The translations under genes were made by a program, and so were the position numbers. A stretch of 64,000 nucleotides of DNA from Symbiodinium sp. CCMP2592 (taxonomy: Eukaryota; Sar; Dinophyceae; Suessiales; Symbiodiniaceae): NCBI GenBank assembly GCA_905221615.1, contig CAJNDT010005479.1, positions 124,001-188,000 of the forward strand, written 5' to 3'. This document shows, one piece after another, positions 55,151 to 64,000 of the stretch (the first letter of the stretch is position 1; each line of letters begins with the position of its first letter). The notes beneath the pieces are model-generated. The model made no database searches. It saw only the letters and a list, made by a program, of their open reading frames with translations, and was not told the DNA's origin.

Positions 55151-56700
55151 GGACAAGTGATTCTGGATGCCGATATAGATGTCCAAGTGGGTTTAGGCGA
55201 TTTTGCGAATAGTTATGGTAAGAAGAGGATTTGATTTTTCCGATCGTTCGTGAGCTGTGGGGGGGTGAGCAGAAGACTGTCCATTGCGAACATTAGATTG
55301 GACCACTGAGCGATTTACCAAAAGCTTCCAATTGGAAGGAAGGTGTCCATGCTTGAGGCCTCCATCGCTGTAGGGGTACGATTCGATATATTTTTGTCGA
55401 GTGGATCTTGGATCCACATACACTCAAGTACTGCATCGGAGAGCGGCACTTTTAGGTCTCAACCGAGAAAAGAGATAAGTCGGAGTTAAAAAGGATACGA
55501 AAGGGGAGTTAACAGATAGATTTCACATGTTGTCGTAGTTGAGGTATAGGCCTCGGCGATCACCTTCCTTTGAACTAAATGGAGGAAGGACTGCCCTTGT
55601 GAGAAGAGTTAGACAAGGAGACTGTGTCATTAGCACACATTCCAAATCCCATGAAGTAGAGTCCGGGTGCAGGATGCTCGTACTATGCTGCCGTGCTCAA
55701 CATCTTCGAAAAGATGAGTAAGTACAAAGCGAAATAAATAAAGGGAGAGAGGGCACTCTTGGCCCTTAACGGAGCCACAGATTTTTACAGAAACCAGCTC
55801 TTTGGTGAAAGAAGAAGCTTCCAGGATACCGAATGAGATTTCTCTTGTCACCCACACCCACCGACACACATGTTCTAACCGAATACAGGGAGGGTGTTCA
55901 AACCCAAGGTTTGGAACTTAGAGTTCCGAACCAAGGGTTCTGGAACTCCGAACTGAGAGTTCAACATCGAAGTTCCCTGAATTCCTCTCAGCTGCCTATC
56001 GCCACACGAGAGGCCCCAATAGGGTAGGAAGACCCAAGACACATTGGGCCGAATCATGTTTAGTTGAAGCTTCCCGTTGTATCGCCTACCTACAGTCTGC
56101 AGCTCCACCACACTCCTCCATCGAACATAGCTTTTTCGCTATTCCGACAGCAGCCGACATCCGTCAGGAACACTCCTCTCATTCGATGGTATGGATGGAT
56201 AACACTTCTTTTTTTTCTCGCCAAGTCTCGAGTGTTGCTTTTTGAGTATCTGTTGTTCACAAACTAAGCCGTAAAGCCCACAAGCGCACTTGAAACGGTC
56301 GGTGCCAGACGGGACCTTCACGGACCCTGCGCTTGCAAAAAAACGATTTCGTGTGGCTTCTTCTTTTGTGTTCGTGTGATTGCGTTTTGTTTTTGCGCGT
56401 AAAAACCCCATAAAGCGGTTTCGTGGCTTCTTGTTCTTTTGTGTTCGTGATTGCGTTTTATTTGAGTTTTTGGTTTTTTTTCATTTTAGTTTTGTTTCAT
56501 GTGGCTTCTTCTTTTTTTTTGTGTTTGTGATGGCGTTTTGTTTCATTGATTCTTCGTTTCTCTTTTTATTTTCTGAGCAAACACCTCAATAAAGCGATTT
56601 CGTGTGGCTTCTTTTTCTTTTGTGTTCGTGATTGCGTTTTGTTTGAGTTTTTTTTCCTTAAGGGGTGGAAGTTCGAAATTGGAGTTAACCCTCGCCCTAC
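55150..56700. repeat. Spacer with inverted copies of the 53-kb repeat
   Basis: A fragment of the GGTTCGAACC family lies at 55,890-55,975. From 56,330 on, words such as cgatttcgtgtggcttcttc, then ttttgtgttcgtgattgcg occur at about 56,343, 56,420 and 56,597. These are reverse complements of the agaagccacacgaaatcgct copies at 53.0-53.4 kb. No gene is supported; open frames here are rich in Phe and Leu from T runs. Confidence 0.7.
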
Positions 56701-56729
56701 TCTCATTCTGTGGTGTCGACCCGAGCTCC

Positions 56730-57080
56730 GAAATCCGGGGTTGGGGTTGGGGTTGACCCGAACTTGGGACCCCCAACCCCGGGCTCTGGGGTTGGGGTGA
56801 GCGTTAGCCCCAACCCCGAACCCGGGTGTCTGGGGTTGGGGTTGGGGTTGAACCCCAACCCCAAGCACCCGGGGTTGGGGTTGGGTGCTTGGGGTTGGAG
56901 TTGGCCCCAACCACTTAAAAACCTGCTGTTGAGGTTGGGTCAACCCAACCCTAACCTCAGGTTAGGGTTGGGTTGAACCAGAACCTGCGAACGTGAGGTT
57001 CAGGTTGTTGGACCCCCCCCCGCGAGCTGCGGGGTTGTAACAATGTTCAACCCGAACCCCCAACCCACCCCCTGCGGAGT
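56730..57080. repeat. GGGGTTG / CAACCCC alternating array
   Basis: Runs such as ggggttggggttggggttg alternate with caaccccaacccc on the same strand, for example around 56,833-56,900. Neighbouring blocks are thus inverted copies of one another. TTGGGG is also the ciliate-type telomere unit, but here it is mixed with GACCCGAAC words and is clearly internal. G-quadruplex and hairpin formation are both possible. Confidence 0.85.
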
Positions 57081-57309
57081 ATGCTCCGTCCCGAGTCCGC
57101 TCATCTTCGCCCAGGCCTTCCCATAATACTACGGGGAGCAGGGTAAAGTTAAATTAAACATTGTTACAACCTTGCATCTAGCTGCAACAAAGTGTGACGT
57201 GAAAATTTGATTTTTTGAAATATGGAAATCTGGAATTTGATTTAAAAATTTAAAAGTTTCTAATTGCATTTTGTTTCATTGGCTCTTCTTTTTTCTCATT
57301 TTACATTTT

Positions 57310-57660
57310 TTTGCAAAACCTCCATAAAGCGAATTTCGTGTGACTTCTTCTTCTTTTGTGTTTGCGGTTGCGTTTTGTTCATTAATTCTTCTTTTCTCAT
57401 TTTATTTTGTGGGTTGGAGTTCGGATTAACTCTCACTTTGCGTTGGAGCGAATTTAACCTCGGAAGGCCAGATTTGGAGTTCGGGTTAACCTGAAGACTT
57501 GGAGTTGGGGTGGGGTCCGAATGTGAGGTTGTGGTTCGGGTTGGCCCGAACTCAAACAACCCCAAGTCCACGTTGAAGATTCGGGTTAAGTCTGAATTTG
57601 AGTTTGGGGTTCAAGTTGTTGTCCTCGTCTCTGGACCTGGCCCCGGTATGTCAACCTGTT
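57310..57660. repeat. Further inverted copy and GGGTTG-type words
   Basis: At 57,322-57,385 another cgaatttcgtgtgacttctt copy occurs in the inverted orientation, followed to 57,630 by looser TTGGAGTTCGGGTTAA words. An intact gene is not supported. Confidence 0.6.
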
Positions 57661-57914
57661 GCAAGTCGAAGCTCCAAGCCACCCTCCGGGCTTATTCTAG
57701 GAACGCTGCATTGTCACTGGACCCCCAAATTCGCGTTGTGAGACCCGCAACTAGTTGTTTGCTTCAATTGGATTTGGTCAGCCAGATCATTTTTTCTCGG
57801 TTTAGTCGAGCTTCAGCAATCCTCCGGTTCCAAGTGACGGACGTGCAAGTCTTCGTCCAATGGAAAACAAATTGCCGCACCGAATTTCGTTTGTGCTTGA
57901 GTGGAGTGCTCGTT

Positions 57915-58425
57915 AGCTAGTCATCCCTCTGTGTTCGCCGCCATTGGGCAGTGCGGAACCTTTACGATTTCCGTCTTCGGCAGTGCCGGAAACAATACAA
58001 GAACATGTAATCTTTCATTCAATTTCTTATGTTTAATTTTGCTTGATTTGCCAAAAAAAGATTTATGAGGACTAGTCTTCGGCAAATTTACTTTTTTGGA
58101 AAGGTTTGAAAAATATAGGAAGTAGCTTCCAACAATTTTGGCACTGTTGTTTTCATGCTTGAATCCGTTTCATGTTCAAACAAGTTTCACGGCATGGTTT
58201 GTTTAGACCGGAAGTCATATCTTTGCCGTGCTGCCTCAAATCAAGGTGGCCCTCGGTCAACGGGCCGCTGCCGCCGGGGTTGCTCGTTGGTGATTTGAGT
58301 GTGTTCGCCATCGGGCAGGTGCGGCGATCTTTGCGAAATCACCCTTCAGCACTGCTGGAGAAAATGCAAGAGTGTAGCATTTTTTTCATTCATGTTCTCA
58401 TGTTTTTTGCATGTGGTTTCCCCAC
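57915..58425. repeat. Diverged direct duplication, about 370 bp apart
   Basis: The segment at about 57,930-58,030 (tgttcgccgccattgggcag ... ctttcattcaatttcttatg) resembles about 58,300-58,405 (tgttcgccatcgggcaggtg ... ttcattcatgttctcatg). Similar words follow in the same order: GTGCGG, CTT-cGca-TGC-GGA-A-aat-CAAGA. No splice-bounded exon was seen in either copy. Confidence 0.5.
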
Positions 58426-58795
58426 ATATCCTTTGGGGGATCAGATGAGGAACTGAAACACTGAGAATTTGAAAGCAGCTTTTAGGCAAAATCCAAAGCT
58501 TGGGCAATAAGATGTTGTTTCCGCGAATGTAGAAATACATTCAGGGTTGGCATAAGTGATGTATGCTCGTGCAAATGTTTTGGCTGCAGCTGCATGTTAA
58601 TGCCGTGAAATGGCATGACCTCATCATGGTCGTCGCGTTGCCACGCTCTCAGACTGCAAGGTGTGGGGTGCGCTGGACATTGAATGATGGCAATTTTTTT
58701 GGGTCATCTGCGGCGTAATACCATCCAACAGAGCTCATATGCTCACGTAGTGCTGCCCGAAGACTTTGTTCCAGGTGTTGGGCTTTGAAGCAAAG

Positions 58796-61700
58796 ATGAC
58801 TGCTATGGCCGAGGTTGTGCGGTTAGTTGAATGAGCGTATGTGTTCGGAGTCGAATGCAAGCTTGCAGGCGGATATTGCAAAAGCAGAGAATGCAAAGGC
58901 AGAAGGCAACAAGTGACCCGGCTTTGTTAGATGTTTATTGTGGGTGCGCTTCGAACAAGAGACTTGCTCAATGCACGCACATAGCATGACAACTTGAGGT
59001 TATTCCAAGACGGGAAGTATGTGGGACACTTATTGGCCCCGTCCATTGATTTGGCTTGGATGTGGCAACATGGGCTCTGGTGTACAATCGGAAACCGATG
59101 GCAGTAGATGCGACTCGATGAGACTCGTGCCGTTTTGACGAGGCAAAAGCTCTGGTAGCTTATTCTGTCGCGATTGAGCTCAGCGAATCAGAGGCCGGAG
59201 TGTGGTGTCCATGGTGTGTGAATTTCCGTTCTCTCCAGAACATGCAGGATGATGGGTTGAACTCATTGGACGGAGTTGCCGCAACCAGCGGCAAAAACCC
59301 CAATTTGCATGTCTACTATGTTTCGTGCTCAGTCGGACCGCAGCGTTACAGCTGAAGTCTTTCCAGAGATTATGTCGTCTGCCCGAGGCCAACAGAGCTT
59401 TCTGCCACATCAAGATGGAAAATTTTGGCTACATTCTCGGATGGGCAAAGCGGTGGGTCTGAAAGCGTCGCCGGTGTGCCTTGGCTTGGATAAGCCAAGC
59501 CTGCGATCAACTTGTCAGGCTCTGCATTGGTGGATGCGACGAAGGCGATAGAAGTAAAAGAAGACTGGCCAAAGGGCTGGTACAGGCCATTCGCAGCTTC
59601 TGCGTTCTTGATGTGGTTTTGGATCGAATTCGCTTTGCAGGAGAGGGACTGCCAACATGGCCCAGCACTTGGAGAGTCTTCGCTCAATGCTGCGCAATTC
59701 AGCGGTTGACATACCTGTGTTGTAGCTGATGTGGTCAGGCCCTCAACCGGCCGAAGGAGCCAGTTTTCAAGCGCTGCTTTCAGACGTGACACGCTTCGAG
59801 AGAAGCTGCATAGGTCTCATCCCTTTTCTTTGGCCGCCAGACTTGACTTGTTGGAAGGAAGCTCTTCGGGACTTCACGCAGCTATGTAAGTGCCGCACTT
59901 ACGTAAGCCGAGTAAGGACGTGCCGAAACGCCGGCAAGCGAATATGGCATGCTGTTCTCGAGATAGCAAGGCTGGCTCCCCAAGACAAGGACGAGTGCAT
60001 GCACATGTGTGAGCCCATTCTGCGGTCTCAGGCGTTCCATTGCCACAAGGAATCTATGAATGGTTGACTGCTCGACACTCTTGGATCTGTGTGTCTGTGT
60101 CCGCAGGATGCTAGGGACAAGTTGAAGCAATGCCAAAAGCAGGTTCGCCGATCCGGTGACTTGCAGTGTGTTTGATGTGGAAAGAGGGGACGGTCAGGAG
60201 TGAGATTCTGAAGTGAGAGCGCAGCACATGTAAAGATGCAGTGTAGAGTTTTGGGTTTTCGCTGCTGGCTTTTCCCCCTCGTCCCAGTGGTCAGATGCAG
60301 GTTTAGGCAAGCCCTGACCTGTGAGCTGCACAAACTGACTGCCGGAGTCTGTTGCATGCAGGTCAATGCAGACAAGTTCGCAAAGGCTATCGGCTGCGAG
60401 AAAACGAAGCCGGCGAGCACGGTCCCAATTTATCGGTCTGGCCAGTCCAAGATACAGGACTAGAGACTCGACTCTGGAACAGCACCTGGGGGTTTTGAGT
60501 TGCCTGACCGTGCTCCTTTATCCAGGCCAGACTGTGGACGTGGCTCACATGGACGTCGATTCGACCTATGCAGGACATACACACATGTGCATACAACTAG
60601 TGAATGTTCAGCTTCAGGTTCAGTTCAAGGTATATTCAGCTCTGCAGACCAAGTTTCGCCCCGCAGGTCGTCATGACGCTTTCAAAGAGTTGCTGTTCTT
60701 GCAGTTCATTCTGTCTCTTGTGCAAGGACCCGTGTATCAGTCCGGAGCCTGCACAGCCGAGTTCTGCCAATCGCTTATGCAGCACCAGAAGGAGGACACC
60801 AAATCTACACTCCTGTCCAGAATTTCAGACTTTGAGAAACCCAGCCTGGTCTCGCAAGAGCAGTTGAATCACACCCTCCTCCAGCCTGGGACGTGCATGC
60901 GGAGCAGGAGAAGATCATTGCCAAGAAGTACGCTTACCAGATAGCACAGCCCTCACACATGGCCTTTACAGGAGTAGACAGAGTGTGTAACTCTCAGAGC
61001 CAAGGTCCTGGACATGATAGAAATGTCGCCCTGGCTTCTTTCAGTCATGACGTTTGCTCAAAGGAGCATCCGAGTCTCATTCCTTCTCGTGACATGATTT
61101 TAGTTTTCTCCTTCCTGCCTGCATGACAACTATCATAAAAAGAAATCTCCCGCCAGGTTAAAAGGATCCAGCACTCTTGTCGACATCGAGGTTCCCGATT
61201 CTGGCGAGGTTCGCCGCCGGTGCACGAAGCTGTGGTGTGAACTGACATGCATGAACCTAGATGGTGTGTCAGGGCTTCTTCATGCAATTCAGCACGGAGT
61301 TTTGTAGCATCAATGACGAGTGCTTTCTTCGTGCAACTTTGAGGTGACGGTGTGTGGCGACGTGCATGGCCAGCCATTGGCTTAAGGCAGCAAGCCATTA
61401 TTGTCCCACGACGGGTGGTGCCTACCTGTAGAGGGGTGCATGAAGACCCTGGCCAAATTTTCGACAGCGAGTTGGCTTGATGCTGTGCAGCGCCACGGCG
61501 AGCGACCGAGGTTCTATGACTTGCTGAACATCTTTTCGATGAACGGCGTGCCATCCCAGGCGACTGAGAGCAAGTTTGTTTCCACCCTGCGAAAGGCAGC
61601 CCAAGGGCTGCGTCAAAGCTCTCAGGACAATCCGTACCTGTTCAACGGTGACTTCGTGGATCGAGGGTCATTCTCTGTGGAGGCATGATCTCATGTTCTG

Positions 61701-64000
61701 CCATGGGTACTTTATGCGAAGAACTTTGAGCCTGGCGATGCAGGTCATCTTGACTTTGTTTGCGTGGAAACTTGCCTTGGGCTTGGGCGACTTCTTTCTC
61801 AGTTTTATAGCATGCCGCCACTAGCCTTGCCATGGCTGGCTGTGCAGCAAGATGTGTCTGTCTAGGCCAACCTTAGCACAGCACTTTCATGCAGGCACAG
61901 GTTTTGCTGATTCAATCGCCCAAGCCCCCGACGACCAAGGCTTTCCCCAAGCATCTTCATCTGGCCAGAGGTAACCACGAAACGAGGCGGCTGCATTGAA
62001 TCGTCTCAACGAGACGCGATGACGATGTGTCTAGAGACAACGGGATGTCGTGCTGCACGTACATGCAGGGTTGCCAAGGCTTTGTGATTAGGCACCCCAG
62101 CTTTGGCCAGCTTGTCAGGAACATGAACAAGTTGTACGGATTCGAGGGGGAGGTCACCAAGAAGTGCGCTGCTAACGAGCATATGCAGACGGCGAGTGCA
62201 GCGCTCGGCTGATCCAAGCAGCTCTGATGCTTCTGTGAGGTACGACGAGGAGCTATACCAGCTCTTTTGCGAAGCCTTCTGCCTTCTGCCACTATGCCAT
62301 GTGATCAACAATCAGGCCAGCTCATTGATTGACTTTCTGGCCCCGTGGATTTTTGGTTTCCACACCTAAAGCTAGAGGTATGTCATGTGATTGTAGGTGC
62401 ACAACGTCTTGAAGATTCTAAGATTCTAAGACATTGCAAGACTGTAAAATGATCTTCCAGTGCTGCTTGAAGTGCCGCTCTTTAAAAGGCACTCGGGCTT
62501 GGATGGTTTTCCGCATGGAGTCAGATCCCAGCCATGTAGGTCTTTGTCGTTCATGGAGGACTCTTCTCCAAGGCCGGGGACAAGATTGCAAGCACTTTGC
62601 GCCGACAGGGCTCTGGTGTCCAAGCCCTTGTGTTCCAGACAAGGACGATGTGTCACTGGACGCTATCAGAAAGGCCGGAGAAATTCGCTGTATTCACAGA
62701 ATAAGTCTTGGGACTTCCAACTTGCTGTATGAATATACGACTGTTAGCAGCAGGCCGAGCGACTGCCAGTCTCAAGCGCAGTTTCCAGTGCTGCAATCTT
62801 CGCAGGTGAACAGAGACCAAGAACCTCCTGATGAGGGTCTGATGACAGAGATGCGCTCCCTGCCAGTTGGGGCAGTAGGAACGCGACACACCTTCCGCAC
62901 AATCACAGCCCTGCAGTGCTTGAGAAGTTTTTTTTTTTTTTTTGTTTTGCCAGGTTGTGGAGCGATCCGCAACCGGGACGAGGTCGGGAAGAGGTTTTGA
63001 GTTTGCCCGGAGTTCAAAACAAAACTGGATGAGAAGGGATGTGAATTCGTGTTGCTTTTCTCCGGACTTCAAGCGGGACAGACGCTTGCCGCTGTCTGTG
63101 AGAGATTGTGAGAGCTGTGTGGCGAAGAGGGGGGACCAAGCATGCTGGCAGGGTTATACGGTTTTTATACGCCTGAACCAAAGCATCTGCTGCCGTCGTA
63201 TCTCTGCGACATGAGGCATGCAGGCACAGGCAGGACTGTAGACTAGGTCCCGAGGCTCTAGAGTTACAAGACACGAAGGCTGTACTCGCAGTTTTGGCTG
63301 CGAGGAGGCAATGTTTACCAGACGTTCCATGGGGTTACATCTTTAGCTGCTATGAGGCTGCACGGCCTTACCGCACAGGTTCATGCGGCGACTGTCAACC
63401 AAGCTCGTCTCATCATTCCCCGATCTCGAAAGCGGTTGAGGCCGTCAGCCGTCAAAGCGAGGTGTTGGTGTCGCTTTCGGTCAGGAGCCGCGGGTTCGAA
63501 ACTGGTGCAAGCTCCATCAGAAGCACTGGAGGACAGAATTCGCTGCCCTTGCCGCCCTGAGGATGTCACTGAGAACTTCCTGAAAACGAACAACCTGAAG
63601 ATGGTCATACGTCACTCGGTTTGCAACTGACCTTGGTGCGGAGAGCACGAGACAGTCGACCCGATGCCTTGTCTGAAGGTAGCCACGAAATGAAGGAGGA
63701 AGGCCTGGCTCCCAGTCGAACGTCTTTGTCCGTGCTGGGCTGTAGAGAGGTTTAAGGCCTGACGTGCCTCTCGCTTGAGACAGAACTTTCTTTCGCTTTG
63801 CCTCGAGTGTGCGCAGAAGACTTGAAGTCTTTCGTGTGCGTCTTCGAGATCTCATCCGAAGCACTTAGACACGAGGTATCATGTCTTGGATGTAGGGTCC
63901 TGGACCATGCAAGCTGGACACGGTCTGCATGCTGCAAGGCTATGAGATCGAGCATTCCGGCCGACTTGTCACAGTCTTTTCCGCTCCGAACTATTGTGAC
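58796..64000 (+). CDS. PPP5C: Serine/threonine protein phosphatase 5 (TPR + PPP), 5' part to window edge
   Basis: The gene reads as about 30 short exons. TPR half: MTAMAE (58,796-58,813), [14 protein letters not shown] (58,869-58,912), LFQDGKY (58,999-59,020), [19 protein letters not shown] (59,143-59,199), NPNLHVYY (to 59,319), [17 protein letters not shown] (59,388-59,439), [19 protein letters not shown] (59,519 to about 59,612), [10 protein letters not shown] (to 59,885), RLAPQDKD (59,967 to about 59,992), [12 protein letters not shown] (60,107-60,142). Linker: [16 protein letters not shown] (60,362-60,421), [14 protein letters not shown] (60,531 to about 60,575), [16 protein letters not shown] (about 60,896-60,945), [12 protein letters not shown] (about 60,999). 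The catalytic half is listed separately. PP5 is normally an HSP90-binding, auto-inhibited phosphatase in which the TPR domain covers the active site. The start codon is inferred from the first in-frame ATG before a GAG|GT donor. The C-terminus lies beyond the window. Confidence 0.93.
61344..64000 (+). other. PPP5C: PP5 catalytic-domain exons
   Basis: Exons and motifs: [10 protein letters not shown] (61,344-61,372; metal motif GDxHG), [16 protein letters not shown] (61,511-61,559), [19 protein letters not shown] (61,626-61,682; GDxVDRG), [10 protein letters not shown] (61,744-61,773), [15 protein letters not shown] (61,940-61,986; RGNHE), [15 protein letters not shown] (62,119-62,163), [18 protein letters not shown] (62,240-62,315), [11 protein letters not shown] (62,540-62,572; metal His), [10 protein letters not shown] (62,644-62,673), [15 protein letters not shown] (62,806-62,852), LWSDPQP (62,954 onward), SKRGVGVAF (about 63,449-63,478), [17 protein letters not shown] (about 63,548-63,610), RSH (about 63,848), [20 protein letters not shown] (63,939 to the edge). 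All metal ligands and catalytic residues expected of the PPP family are present. After 62,985 some exon ends are uncertain, notably around 63,478-63,545 and 63,611-63,847. Confidence 0.92.
62928..62943. repeat. T16 run before a PP5 acceptor
   Basis: A homopolymer of 16 T, followed by gttttgccag|g at the acceptor of the LWSDPQP exon. It acts naturally as a polypyrimidine tract; the other introns of this gene lack one this strong. Confidence 0.9.

Noticed and set aside
55539..55721. Possible reverse-transcriptase-like RTALVRRVRQGDCVI
   Set aside because: It resembles only a few residues of the RQGC block, with no second motif and no continuation.
56566..56976. 125-codon minus and 88-codon plus frames of Pro/Asn/Gly/Leu repeats
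   Set aside because: They are translations of the GGGGTTG/CAACCCC array.
1..64000. Dinoflagellate spliced-leader sequence, tRNA, rRNA or CRISPR array
   Set aside because: I looked for the 22-nt leader core, cloverleaf-like tRNA ends and regularly spaced direct repeats with unique spacers and found none I could support by eye.

Overview
This window looks like nuclear DNA of a dinoflagellate, most likely a member of the Symbiodiniaceae or a relative. Three things point there. (1) Coding sequence is cut into many very short exons, 22 to about 150 nt where I can fix both ends. Their acceptors read almost always AG|G, and their donors are GT, GC or GA. (2) At least two genes join an N-terminal ubiquitin-like segment to RCC1/HERC-like repeats built on AFAAI and DGxVVTWGdxdxGGDSS, a combination I associate with dinoflagellates. 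(3) Genes lie in long one-directional runs. No bacterial operon signals, tRNA, rRNA or CRISPR were seen, and I did not find the dinoflagellate spliced leader.

Layout. From 0 to about 43.5 kb every exon I can support is on the minus strand. 0.37-2.9 kb holds the ends of two helix-rich genes. 4.6-11.4 kb holds exons of one or more large unrecognised genes. A decayed LINE reverse transcriptase fragment lies at 13.2 kb, a Pumilio-like repeat exon at 14.9 kb, further unrecognised exons at 16-22 kb, and a new gene start at 22.66 kb. From 23.6 to 39.6 kb are the ubiquitin-like/RCC1-like genes, with one start at 39,585 and another near 33,473. A 45-bp minisatellite (27.5 kb) and an 86-bp inverted repeat (31.6 kb) sit among them. 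39.6-41.7 kb holds an unrecognised multi-exon gene whose stop codon appears to overlap the next gene's start.

44.7-49.8 kb is a separate unit: a plus-strand, apparently intronless open frame of about 1,030 codons, broken by two frameshifts. Its C-terminal part carries a Ser-Asp-His arrangement typical of alpha/beta-hydrolases, and the unit is flanked by direct repeats. 50.1-52.2 kb has two related minus-strand genes. 52.4-58.5 kb is almost all repeats: arrays of GGTTCGAACC-type and GGGGTTG-type words, inverted copies of a shared sequence, and microsatellites.

From 58.8 kb to the right edge is one plus-strand gene that can be read nearly exon by exon: serine/threonine protein phosphatase 5 (TPR domain plus PPP catalytic domain). 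It is cut off by the window edge just after its SAPNYCD motif. Nine of ten consecutive introns in its catalytic half begin with GC. The repeat-rich stretch at 52-58 kb therefore lies at a divergent switch between a minus-strand and a plus-strand gene run.

Exon ends are given to the base where reading frame and splice signals agree and are otherwise approximate. Most unnamed genes were recognised by open, protein-like exons bounded by AG|G, not by homology.
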